Below are positions 52,564 to 60,289 of a DNA stretch of 64,000 nt, piece by piece. The notes beneath the pieces were generated by a model that ran no database searches, had not been told where the DNA came from, and saw nothing but the letters and a program-made list of their open reading frames with translations. Position numbers and translations under genes: made by a program. Numbering within the stretch: position 1 is the stretch's first letter; every line of letters begins with the position of its first letter. This stretch comes from VXMO01 sp965205915 (GTDB lineage: Bacteria > Chloroflexota > Dehalococcoidia > UBA6926): positions 1,488,001 to 1,552,000 of the forward strand of contig OZ242191.1 in assembly GCA_965205915.1 (NCBI GenBank). The letters are read 5' to 3'.

Positions 52564-53547
52564 ATGCGACAGATAGGTATTCTCACTAGCGGGGGTGATG
52601 CGTCCGGCATGAACGCGGCGATTCGCGCCGTCGTCCGTGCCGCGGCATCCGTTGGCATCCGCAGTTGGGGCATCCGAAACGGCTTTGATGGCCTCATGCG
52701 CGGTGATTTCCAGCGACTCGGCCCCCGTTCCGTCGCCCACATCCTGCAACGTGGCGGCACCATCCTCGGGACGGCTCGCGCGCCGGACATTGAGACGGAG
52801 GAAGGTCGCGCTCGCGCCGCCGAGCAAATAGCCGCGTCCGAACTCGATGGCATCGTCCTCATCGGCGGCGAGGGTACCCTGCGCGCCGGCCACAAGCTCC
52901 ACGAGGAGCACGCCTGCAAGATCGTCGCCATTCCCGCCACCATCGACAACGATGTCCCCGGCACGGATATGTGTATCGGATTCGATACAGCCGTCAACGC
53001 GGCCGTCGAGGCGATGGATCGCATCCGTGACACCGCCGAATCCAGTGGCCGCGTTTTCTTTGTGGAAGTTATGGGTCGCACGCGCGGCCTTATCGCCCTC
53101 TACGCCGGCCTCTCAGGCGGCGCGGACGCCATCGTTATCCCTGAAGAGCATGAGGACATCGCCAACCTCTGCCGACGCCTCATCTCCGCGCACCGCGGCG
53201 GCAAGCGCAGCCTTCTCGTCGTCGTGGCGGAGGGTGACGAGGCCGGCGGCGCATTCTCCGTCGCCGATCAGGTTCAACAACAACTGAATGGCAGGCTACA
53301 GATCGACTACCGTGTGACCGTGTTGGGACACCTCCAGCGAGGAGGCGTCCCAACGGCATCGGACAGGATTCTGGGCACCGTGCTTGGCGCGGCCGCCGTG
53401 GAGTGCCTGAACGCCGGCCTTGATCACCACATGGTCAGCGAGGCGGGCAACACCCCCGTCTACACCCCACTTGAAGAAGTGCTCGCCATGACCAAGGAAC
53501 TACCCGCGGACCTCATGCACCTGCTGCACACCGTCGGCCAATCCTAG
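52564..53547 (+). CDS. pfkA: 6-phosphofructokinase
   Basis: A 327-residue PfkA-type kinase making fructose 1,6-bisphosphate. It shows ILTSGGDASGMNAAIRAVVR (residues 6-25), the phosphate-binding PATIDNDVPGTD with the catalytic aspartate (about residues 122-133), EVMGRTRGLIALYAG and LGHLQRGGVPTASDR. The usual GGDGS is GGEGT here; the second glycine, which favours ATP over pyrophosphate, is kept. There is no ribosome site; TACAAT lies at 52541-52546, giving a leader of only about 11 bases. Confidence 0.92.
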   Translation: MRQIGILTSGGDASGMNAAIRAVVRAAASVGIRSWGIRNGFDGLMRGDFQRLGPRSVAHILQRGGTILGTARAPDIETEEGRARAAEQIAASELDGIVLIGGEGTLRAGHKLHEEHACKIVAIPATIDNDVPGTDMCIGFDTAVNAAVEAMDRIRDTAESSGRVFFVEVMGRTRGLIALYAGLSGGADAIVIPEEHEDIANLCRRLISAHRGGKRSLLVVVAEGDEAGGAFSVADQVQQQLNGRLQIDYRVTVLGHLQRGGVPTASDRILGTVLGAAAVECLNAGLDHHMVSEAGNTPVYTPLEEVLAMTKELPADLMHLLHTVGQS

Positions 53548-53896
53548 ACACCCGTCACCGCCGCGCCACTACACCCGTCACCGCCGCGCCACCTCGTCAC
53601 CGCCGCTCCACGACACCCGTCACCGCCCCGCCACCTCGTCACCGCCGCGCCACCTCGTCACCGCCGCGCCACCTCGTCACCGCCGCGCCACCTCGTCACC
53701 GCCGCGCCACCTCGTCACCGCCGCGCCACCTCGTCACCGCCGCGCCACCTCGTCACCGCCGCGCCACCTCGTCACCGCCGCGCCACCTCGTCACCGCCGC
53801 GCCACCTCGTCACCGCCACGCCACGACACCCGTCACCCCCGCGCCACCTCGTCACCCCCGCGCCACCTCGTCATTCCCGCGAAGGCGGGAATCTGG
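53548..53896. repeat. 19-bp minisatellite ending in a REP palindrome
   Basis: About 17 copies of CCTCGTCACCGCCGCGCCA. The first few are irregular, the middle nine or ten are exact, and the last end in CGTCATTCCCGCGAAGGCGGGAATCTGG (53869-53896), a REP element. No gene in 53548-54001. Between convergent pfkA and the CoA-transferase gene. Confidence 0.93.
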
Positions 53897-54001
53897 AACT
53901 GGGAGCGCAGCCAACCTCATTAGCGCCGCGCTCCATATCCCCTCTTCCTCCGGAGGAGGGTTAGGGTGAAGGCAAATGACCATCAGGGAGCAGCCCTTTT
54001 C

Positions 54002-56407
54002 CTACTTGAGTACCCCGCTTTCGACACCCTGCGAGATGTCCTCATCAGACATCTCCAGCACGGATTTGAACACGTACTCATTATCCGCACCAATCCAGGG
54101 CGCGCGCTTGGCCGCCGACGCCTCTGAGAGCGACGGGATGGCAGGCAGCCCCTGGTGCGACAGCGTCCCCCACGGCGAATGTGTCGCCTCCACGACGTGG
54201 CCACGCTCACGCAGATGCGGATCGTGGTACAAATCCTCGCCGTTCATCGCGATGCCGACAGGCACGCCCACCTTCTGCAACATACGTAGAACCTGGTGCG
54301 TCGTGAACGCCTGCGCCCACTCGCTGATCTCATGGTCAATCTCGTCGTGGTTCTCGCGGCGGCCAGCCGTGTCCGCGAAACGCGGGTCATCGGCCATGTC
54401 CGGCGCTCCCATCGCCTCCGCAAGCGCGCGCCACTGTTCATCCGTCTCACACGCGATAACGATCCACGTATCCGGATAGCGGCACGGATACGCGCCGAAC
54501 GGAGCGTAATGAGCCGCCATCGGCTCCTCGTAGCCCACGCTGCCCCAGACGCTATTATTAATCGTGTAATCGAGGATCGCCGGCCCCATCATCTGACCCT
54601 GACCATCAACTTGCGCGATCTCGATAGCCTGTCCGCGCCCCGTCAGGTCGCGGTGCTCAAGCGCCGCCGCAGTGGCCAACGCAACCAGCGCCGCCCCAAC
54701 GTAATCGGGAATAACCCCCTTCGCATGGTTCTGCATCGGCGAATCCGGATGTCCCCACAGCAGCGACAGCCCCGTCACTGCCTGCAGATTATTGCCATAC
54801 GTCACCCAATTATTGAGCGGCCCGTCCGTGCCCATGCCCGGCATCCCTATCTGGATGATGCCCGGGTTGATGGCCGACAGTTCTTCATAACCGAGCCCAA
54901 GCCGCTTCATAACAGTGGCGCTGAAGTTATCAACGACGACGTCACTCTTGCGAGCCAGGTCCCGGAACAACTCCTTGCCGACGTCCGACCGCAGATCGAT
55001 GGTGCAACTCAACTTGGCGCGATTCATGTCCGGGAACAGCGGTCGCGTCGGCTCGCGATTCGCCTCCAAACTTTCGGACTCCACCTTGATGACCTCCGCC
55101 CCATAGAAGCCGAGGAACATCGTCCCGATGGGCCCCGCAAACGCCCTCGTGATGTCGGCAACACGAACATTGTCAAAAAGCGGCGCGTCCGGCGCGCGTC
55201 CGTTCGTTGCGGCAGGGTAGGTGGCACGACGAGGCTCAACATCGGCAATCTCAGCCAGCACGTCATCCCGATGCTGATCAAGCAGTGGGGCAGGGCGCGG
55301 CTGAATCCACGGCGTCTCAGCCATGATGAACGGCTGCCCCGCCGTCTCATACTCGCCAACGACGGGATGCGTCACCTTCTGGAACCACCCCCGTTGCCGC
55401 ATGTGCTCATCCGTCACGAAATCCTCAAACGTATTCACAGGACAGCACGCTAGGCCGCGCCGCTGCGCCTCCTCGACGAACTCATCGCGGTCGTACTGCT
55501 CGACAAACGACTGGATCAGTACCTGCGCGAGGTCCTCGTTATCCGTGCGGTACTGGGACGAATCCCAATCGTCGCCGGACAGAACCGCGTCCTCCATCCA
55601 CGCCCGCGAAAGCACGCGCCAGTGGCCGGTCATGAAGACTGCGAGCTGGATGTACTTGCCGTCCTTCGTCTGATAGATATTCGCCGGCCCTCCGCGGCTC
55701 CCCTGCCGCGTCACGATCTCACTCCGTTGGCTGTAGCGAGCGATGGCGCTGACGCTGCAATACGTCAACGCCTCCTGCAACGATAGATCGATACGCTGAC
55801 CGCGCCCCGTCGCCCGCCGATGCCTCACGGCCCCGATCGCCAAATACGCCCCATGCACGGCAGCGAGTTGCGACCCGATTTGGCACGGCAGCACCACCGG
55901 CGCGCGCGTATCGTCCCCCTGGCTCATCATCACGCCCGACATGGCCGAGATAACCGCCTCATTCGCCGCAAAGTGGCTGTACGGGCCCGATTGCCCGAAA
56001 GGTGTGATGGACACGGTCACAAGCCCCGGATTCAACGCCTCAAGCCGCTCATCATCGAGCCCAAGAGATGCGAGCTGCCCGGGCGGCGTGGATTCCACAA
56101 AAATATCGGCGCGTTCCAGCAACTGCTCCAGTGTGCCCATGCCGCCCGATTCGGCAACATCCAACACGATGCTGCGCCGATTCAGGTTCGCATTCAGGAA
56201 CGGAATCCCCCGCTCCACATCCGCGATGTCACCCGCGAACGGCGCATGCATCCGATTCGGATCCCCACCCGGCGGCTCCACCTTGATAACATCCGCCCCC
56301 AAGCCGGCAAGATACCCCGCGCAATAAGCCGCAGGCATCTCCCCAATCTCCACAACCCGCAAATGCCCCAGCGCCGTCGCGGCCGATCCTGACCCCATCG
56401 TGCTCAT
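54002..56407 (-). CDS. Family III CoA-transferase, two fused copies
   Basis: An 801-residue protein made of two CaiB/BaiF-type domains. The first (residues 1 to about 400) starts LRVVEIGEMPAAYCAGYLAGLGADVIKVEPPGGDPNR. The second (from about 425) starts VRVADITRAFAGPIGTMFLGFYGAEVIKVES. Each has the RSIVLDV/LSCTIDLRS strand. Family III enzymes transfer CoA between carboxylic acids through an aspartyl intermediate; in copy 1 the position corresponds to the region near HGAYLAIGAV, and in copy 2 near PDYVGAALVAL. Start ATG 56407 has GGGGAG eight bases upstream. Tandem-fused forms are common in marine Chloroflexota. Substrate unknown. Confidence 0.85.
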   Translation of the reverse strand: MSTMGSGSAATALGHLRVVEIGEMPAAYCAGYLAGLGADVIKVEPPGGDPNRMHAPFAGDIADVERGIPFLNANLNRRSIVLDVAESGGMGTLEQLLERADIFVESTPPGQLASLGLDDERLEALNPGLVTVSITPFGQSGPYSHFAANEAVISAMSGVMMSQGDDTRAPVVLPCQIGSQLAAVHGAYLAIGAVRHRRATGRGQRIDLSLQEALTYCSVSAIARYSQRSEIVTRQGSRGGPANIYQTKDGKYIQLAVFMTGHWRVLSRAWMEDAVLSGDDWDSSQYRTDNEDLAQVLIQSFVEQYDRDEFVEEAQRRGLACCPVNTFEDFVTDEHMRQRGWFQKVTHPVVGEYETAGQPFIMAETPWIQPRPAPLLDQHRDDVLAEIADVEPRRATYPAATNGRAPDAPLFDNVRVADITRAFAGPIGTMFLGFYGAEVIKVESESLEANREPTRPLFPDMNRAKLSCTIDLRSDVGKELFRDLARKSDVVVDNFSATVMKRLGLGYEELSAINPGIIQIGMPGMGTDGPLNNWVTYGNNLQAVTGLSLLWGHPDSPMQNHAKGVIPDYVGAALVALATAAALEHRDLTGRGQAIEIAQVDGQGQMMGPAILDYTINNSVWGSVGYEEPMAAHYAPFGAYPCRYPDTWIVIACETDEQWRALAEAMGAPDMADDPRFADTAGRRENHDEIDHEISEWAQAFTTHQVLRMLQKVGVPVGIAMNGEDLYHDPHLRERGHVVEATHSPWGTLSHQGLPAIPSLSEASAAKRAPWIGADNEYVFKSVLEMSDEDISQGVESGVLK

Positions 56408-56754
56408 AGTTAATCTCCCCACTCATCGGACGCCGTCAAAGAGCAATACCGCCACCTAAGCCAATGCCTACAACATCGTCACAGCAGCGCCCAAAGGCTG
56501 CGAGTACGATAGGCGTCCCACCCCAAACGGGTCAAGAAAAAAGACGGCCGATCAACCAAATCCCCGCGCCCCCGCCATTCCCCCCAACCCGTCATTCTGG
56601 CCACAAGGCAAGAATCTTTCCGGCAGTCCCCTGGCGACCGCCATAAACCCTCTACCCGTTATTCCGAGCGCAGCAGAGATACCGGAAACCTAAACTCGTC
56701 TACACTTGAGGACGAGCATGGCGGCGAGGTGATTTCAGGAAACGCTGGGCGGCA
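56408..56754. other. Intergenic stretch with degenerate repeats
   Basis: No gene seen. It contains two degenerate second-family repeat copies (56590-56620 and 56655-56683). The start of the next gene at 56755 is preceded by GCGAGG. Confidence 0.7.
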
Positions 56755-57108
56755 ATGAGCACATTTAGCGTAGATATTGAGGTGTCAAACCCCGAGGGCT
56801 CCCGGACATTGATTTTAGACGCCCTTGTCGACACGGGCGCATTCTATACGCTAGTGTCGGCGCCCCTGCTTAGCGACCTGGGTGTCGCGCCTCAGTGGAG
56901 GGAGACCTTTCGACTGGCGGACGGCAGGCTCGTGGAATTGGATGTCGCTGAGGCTGTGATCGGCTATGACGGAGGACGGAGAACTACCCCTGTCGCCTTC
57001 GGTCCGGAGAATTGCGACCCATTGCTTGGCGCATTCACGTTGGAGGCCTTTGCCCTAAGGGTAGACCCGCGAGCCCAGGAACTAATCCATATCGATTTGA
57101 CTCTTTAA
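56755..57108 (+). CDS. Retropepsin-like aspartic protease family, paralog 2
   Basis: A 117-residue paralog of 37390: DIEVSNPEGSRT, ALVDTGAFYTLVS (DTG at residues 28-30), LADGRLVELDVAEAVI, LLGAFTLEAFALRVDP. Monomer-length single-domain protein, expected to dimerise if active. Same length as the copies at 58162 and 58794. No signal peptide. It lies 156 bases ahead of a VapBC pair. Confidence 0.75.
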   Translation: MSTFSVDIEVSNPEGSRTLILDALVDTGAFYTLVSAPLLSDLGVAPQWRETFRLADGRLVELDVAEAVIGYDGGRRTTPVAFGPENCDPLLGAFTLEAFALRVDPRAQELIHIDLTL

Positions 57109-57224
57109 ACACAGCCTTTCCCTCGACCCGGACACTCGAAACCGTCAACCCTGCCACTGCCTGCGCTCTTACATCCCGTACCCCAGCACCCCCCCCCACC
57201 TTGCCCCAACACCAAATCCCGAGT

Positions 57225-57254
57225 AGGGTAGACAAATGAAACACCGTCTACCCT
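57225..57254. promoter_or_regulatory. Inverted repeat AGGGTAGAC-N12-GTCTACCCT, vapB operator candidate
   Basis: A perfect 9-bp inverted repeat with centres 21 bases apart (two helix turns), ending ten bases before the vapB start. This is the usual form of an autoregulatory operator for a dimeric antitoxin. GAGG at 57255-57258 is the ribosome site. Confidence 0.7.
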
Positions 57255-57264
57255 GAGGTGCCAA

Positions 57265-57519
57265 ATGAGCCTGAACATCAAGAACGAAGAAACCTGCCGA
57301 CTCGCCGAAGAACTCGCAACCCTGACCAAAGAAAACAAAACCCAGGCAATCACCATCGCCCTCCGAGAGCGGCTTGAGCGTGAGACACGCCGCCGGGAGG
57401 AAAGAGTGGAGGCCATTATGGCCTTTGGCGAGCGCCTCGCGCCATACCTGAAGCCGGGGCCCTCCTCAACGGAAATCGGCGACTTCCTCTACGGTGGCGA
57501 ATTCGGCGAACCGAAGTGA
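57265..57519 (+). CDS. vapB: VapB antitoxin (Rv0623/PSK-type transcription factor)
   Basis: An 84-residue antitoxin starting MSLNIKNEETCRLAEELA, then THTKTEAI-like KENKTQAITIALRERLERE, the standard RHH-type N-terminal domain of this group. The C-terminal part (RLAPYLKPGPSSTEIGDFLYG) would wrap the toxin. Start follows GAGG and the inverted repeat described. It overlaps vapC by GTGA. Confidence 0.9.
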   Translation: MSLNIKNEETCRLAEELATLTKENKTQAITIALRERLERETRRREERVEAIMAFGERLAPYLKPGPSSTEIGDFLYGGEFGEPK

Positions 57520-57902
57520 TCATCGATTCGTCGGCGATATGCGCCATCTTGTTTCGCGAGCCGGAGGCCAGACGCTTTGCGGAGGCCATTCGCGATGCAG
57601 ATGTATGCCGCATGTCGGCGGGGAGTCTTCTGGAAACTGCAATGGTCATCGAAGGCCGGGCCGGACTGTCGGGCGGAGATGAGCTCGACGCGTTCATTGA
57701 GCGCCACGCCATCGAAATCGTCCCCGTTACACCTGAGCACGTTGCCGTCGCCCGCCGCGCCTGGCGACGATACGGCAAAGGAAACCACCCCGCCGCCCTA
57801 AACCTCGGCGATTGCCTCGCCTACGCCCTCTCCCAAATAACCCGAGAACCGCTGCTGTTCAAGGGCGATGATTTCACGCAGACGGATATCCAGGCGGGCT
57901 AA
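57516..57902 (+). CDS. vapC: VapC PIN-domain toxin
   Basis: A 128-residue PIN-domain RNase with acidic residues in IIDSSAICAIL (D4), SAGSLLETAMV (E about 41), LNLGDCLAYALS (D about 98) and FKGDDFTQTDI (D about 117). GTG start at 57516 within the antitoxin stop. A 3' fragment of a related vapC lies at 58533-58637, behind an aspartic-protease-like gene. Confidence 0.9.
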   Translation: MIIDSSAICAILFREPEARRFAEAIRDADVCRMSAGSLLETAMVIEGRAGLSGGDELDAFIERHAIEIVPVTPEHVAVARRAWRRYGKGNHPAALNLGDCLAYALSQITREPLLFKGDDFTQTDIQAG

Positions 57903-58161
57903 AGCGCATTCGACTCCCGCTCGCTCTCCCCCGCGTCGTCAATCCCGAGCGCCACTCGCCATTTCCGTGCCTGACAAGGGAATGCAACGAACCATTCGAG
58001 CCCGCCCCAGCCTGAACGCGCGGCCCCAACGTCCCCAAGACTGCGATGCGGAAAGCGGTTCACAGCTAGACCGTACAATGGCAGAGATGCGCAAGGTGGC
58101 TATACTGAGTGCAATAGTGGCGTGAAGGAAACGCGTTAGTGTGGTGAGGAGGCATTTCAAG

Positions 58162-58515
58162 GTGGGAACTTTCCCCGTGCAGATTGAAGTCTCCAACCGC
58201 GAGGGGACGCGGACGCGAGATACCGAGGCCTTGGTGGACACCGGCGCTTTCTACACGTTGCTACCTACTTCGATGCTGGAAGAATTGGGCATAGCCCCTA
58301 CGTGGACCGAGTCCTTCTCGCTGGCCGATGGATCGAAAGTCGAGATGGGAGTCGGGGAAGCAATAGTTCGATTTAATGGCGACTGGCGCCCCTCTTTTGT
58401 AGTATTTGGCCCGGAAGAGGCAGAGCCGCTCCTTGGCGCACACACTCTCGAGGGATTCGGCCTGACGGTCGACCCCCGCAACCAACAACTAATAGCAGCG
58501 AAGTTGACGTTGTAG
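58162..58515 (+). CDS. Retropepsin-like aspartic protease family, paralog 3
   Basis: A 117-residue paralog: QIEVSNREGTRTRD, ALVDTGAFYTLLP (DTG residues 28-30), LADGSKVEMGVGEAIV, LLGAHTLEGFGLTVDP. I chose GTG at 58162 because GAGGAGG lies eight bases upstream and the product then has the same length and N-terminus as its paralogs. The frame extends to GTG codons at 58141 and 58144. It lies between vapC and a vapC remnant. Confidence 0.75.
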   Translation: MGTFPVQIEVSNREGTRTRDTEALVDTGAFYTLLPTSMLEELGIAPTWTESFSLADGSKVEMGVGEAIVRFNGDWRPSFVVFGPEEAEPLLGAHTLEGFGLTVDPRNQQLIAAKLTL

Positions 58516-58532
58516 CGGGCGGCAGGATGCCA

Positions 58533-58637
58533 CCAAACTTGGCCGATTGCCTAACCTACGCCCTATCAGAAATAACCCGCGAACCCCTCCTCTACAAAGG
58601 CCAAGACTTCACCCAGACGGACATCCACCCGGCTTAG
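58533..58637 (+). pseudogene. 3' remnant of a vapC gene
   Basis: In frame to a TAG at 58635-58637, this reads NLADCLTYALSEITREP then LLYKGQDFTQTDIHP. It matches the last 35 codons of the vapC at 57516 (about two thirds identical in protein), with the PIN aspartate. The rest of the gene is missing. Confidence 0.85.
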
Positions 58638-58793
58638 GCCGCGTCAGTCTCCCGTCCCGCCCCGCCCAAATGCGTAACAGTGTTCCAATGTTCGTAGTGA
58701 GGCACGCGCCATTAGTACACGGACTAGAGAGGTGGTTATAGTGGTGCGAGAGGCTGGGCGAATCACCACAGCAATGGGGAGGCAACAATTCGG

Positions 58794-59147
58794 ATGGGAT
58801 CGTTTCGCGTAGGCATTACCGTCTCCAACCGCGAGGGAACGCGCTCTCGTGATGTGCAGGCCTCGGTAGACACCGGAGCGTTCTACTCCCTCCTCCCGTC
58901 CACCATCCTGGCCGAGATTGGCATTACACCAACAAGGACGAGAACATTCAACGTTGCAGATGGACGCGCAATCGAGATGCCGGCCGGAGAGGCCATGATC
59001 GAATACGCCGGTGACCAAGTCTCAACCTACGCCGTATTCGGCCCGGACAACGCAAGGCCACTCCTGGGCGCGTACACACTGGAAGCCCTTGCCCTGCAAG
59101 TAAACCCCCTAAAGGACGAACTAACCCAGGCGGAACTGACGCTATAG
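58794..59147 (+). CDS. Retropepsin-like aspartic protease family, paralog 4
   Basis: A 117-residue paralog: GITVSNREGTRSRDV, ASVDTGAFYSLLPS (DTG residues 28-30), VADGRAIEMPAGEAMI, LLGAYTLEALALQVNP. GGGAGG upstream of the ATG. Three paralogs within 2.4 kb indicate local duplication with VapBC pieces in between. Confidence 0.75.
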   Translation: MGSFRVGITVSNREGTRSRDVQASVDTGAFYSLLPSTILAEIGITPTRTRTFNVADGRAIEMPAGEAMIEYAGDQVSTYAVFGPDNARPLLGAYTLEALALQVNPLKDELTQAELTL

Positions 59148-59190
59148 CGAGCAGCCATCCCGCCCGCTCATCATTCCCTGCCCCACCCCC

Positions 59191-59220
59191 CGTCATTCCG
59201 AGCGCGGCCGAGGAATCTAA
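59191..59220. repeat. Second-family dispersed repeat
   Basis: CGTCATTCCGAGCGCGGCCGAGGAATCTAA, a copy of the element seen at 44653, between convergent genes. Confidence 0.8.
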
Positions 59221-59237
59221 AGCCGCGCTATGCCACG

Positions 59238-60245
59238 TCACGCTCCTGCTGGCAAGTAGACGCGTCTAAGTGGTAAGCGAGCCTGCATTTCCGTGTCCAG
59301 CCTCTCGTAGTACTCAAGAATCAGGTCAATAAAGGCATCGCCATCCATAAGGCTAACTCTCGGGTCTTCCATCCTACGAGCATCGTTTGAAAATCCACCT
59401 AGGGACACAAAAAGTCCGCGCTCATGTTGAGCAAGCGTTCCTACCAATCGCTGGACATCTGGTCGACTGGCTGCTCCCTGTTTATGCTTGACCTGAACTT
59501 TGATTCGCTCAGGGTCGAGGCCCAAGGCATCCGATGTTGCCACGATGTCCACGCCCCCGTCCGGGCCTCGTCTACCGCCCCCTCGCGCCCGGTATCCAAT
59601 CGCAACAAGTACTGACCTTACAAGTTCCTCGAACTCATAACTGTCGAAATGCGAATACAAGACATCGGTAATCCGTTCTCTTGCTGCTGCTTCAACGTTC
59701 GCCGCATGATCGGCATCTGATAGGTCCGCTTGGACAATTTCAGTTGTCGATGTAGTAACGTCTACTCCAGTTAGTACTTGGCGATCTAATATGCGATTAA
59801 TCTCTTCTGCATGTTGATCGAGACTGAAGAGCGTCAACAAGCTTCCTAGGGTGTTACGAAAAGGGGCACTAATGTCGCCGCGGCTGACATCAGTACGTAT
59901 CCATTCCACAGGCCGGGTGTTTCTCTTGCGCTCCAATTCTGATTCAGGATCAAACTTGTACGGCCCCACTACTTTTCCAAACAGAACGCGGTTCGTAGCC
60001 TTAATTGGCGTCAAGACAATGTCATCTTCGGAAATAACGCTCGCGAACTGATGGAGCATTCGGGCTATGTTCCCTTGTTTGGCTGGATGAGCGTCAGGGT
60101 AGACTGACCTTGCTTTTTCCGCAGTTGCTACTAGCGAAAGACCCGTCAAATCCCCCATATCCTCCCACCCAATTCCGATAAACGAATTTTGCTCGACCAG
60201 TTCTTGAATTTCCTGTCCCGCTCTCACCACCCAATAACGAACCAC
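59238..60245 (-). CDS. Mrr-like restriction endonuclease
   Basis: A 335-residue protein. The C-terminal half is an Mrr_cat PD-(D/E)XK nuclease: SYEFEELVRSVLVAIGYRA, GPDGGVDIVATSD (catalytic D about residue 238), IKVQVKHKQG (QxK about 256-258), PDVQRLVGTL. The N-terminal half (RYWVVRAGQEIQELVEQNSF, VGIGWE-like GIGWEDMGDL) resembles modified-base or effector recognition domains of type IV enzymes. GTG at 60245 follows GGGGG; the frame also opens at a TTG six codons earlier. A type IV (modified-DNA) restriction role is likely. Lower G+C than thrS beside it. Confidence 0.82.
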   Translation of the reverse strand: MVRYWVVRAGQEIQELVEQNSFIGIGWEDMGDLTGLSLVATAEKARSVYPDAHPAKQGNIARMLHQFASVISEDDIVLTPIKATNRVLFGKVVGPYKFDPESELERKRNTRPVEWIRTDVSRGDISAPFRNTLGSLLTLFSLDQHAEEINRILDRQVLTGVDVTTSTTEIVQADLSDADHAANVEAAARERITDVLYSHFDSYEFEELVRSVLVAIGYRARGGGRRGPDGGVDIVATSDALGLDPERIKVQVKHKQGAASRPDVQRLVGTLAQHERGLFVSLGGFSNDARRMEDPRVSLMDGDAFIDLILEYYERLDTEMQARLPLRRVYLPAGA

Positions 60246-60289
60246 TGTCGTCCCCCTTTTCAATCTGTGCTAATCGCAGTTAGGGGGAA

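Noticed and set aside
54296..55453. 385-codon plus-strand frame inside the CoA-transferase gene
   Set aside because: Shadow frame rich in R/H/P opposite a clear two-domain enzyme.
58141..58161. GTG 58141 as start of aspartic-protease paralog 3
   Set aside because: It would place the strong GAGGAGG inside the gene and make the protein seven residues longer than its paralogs.
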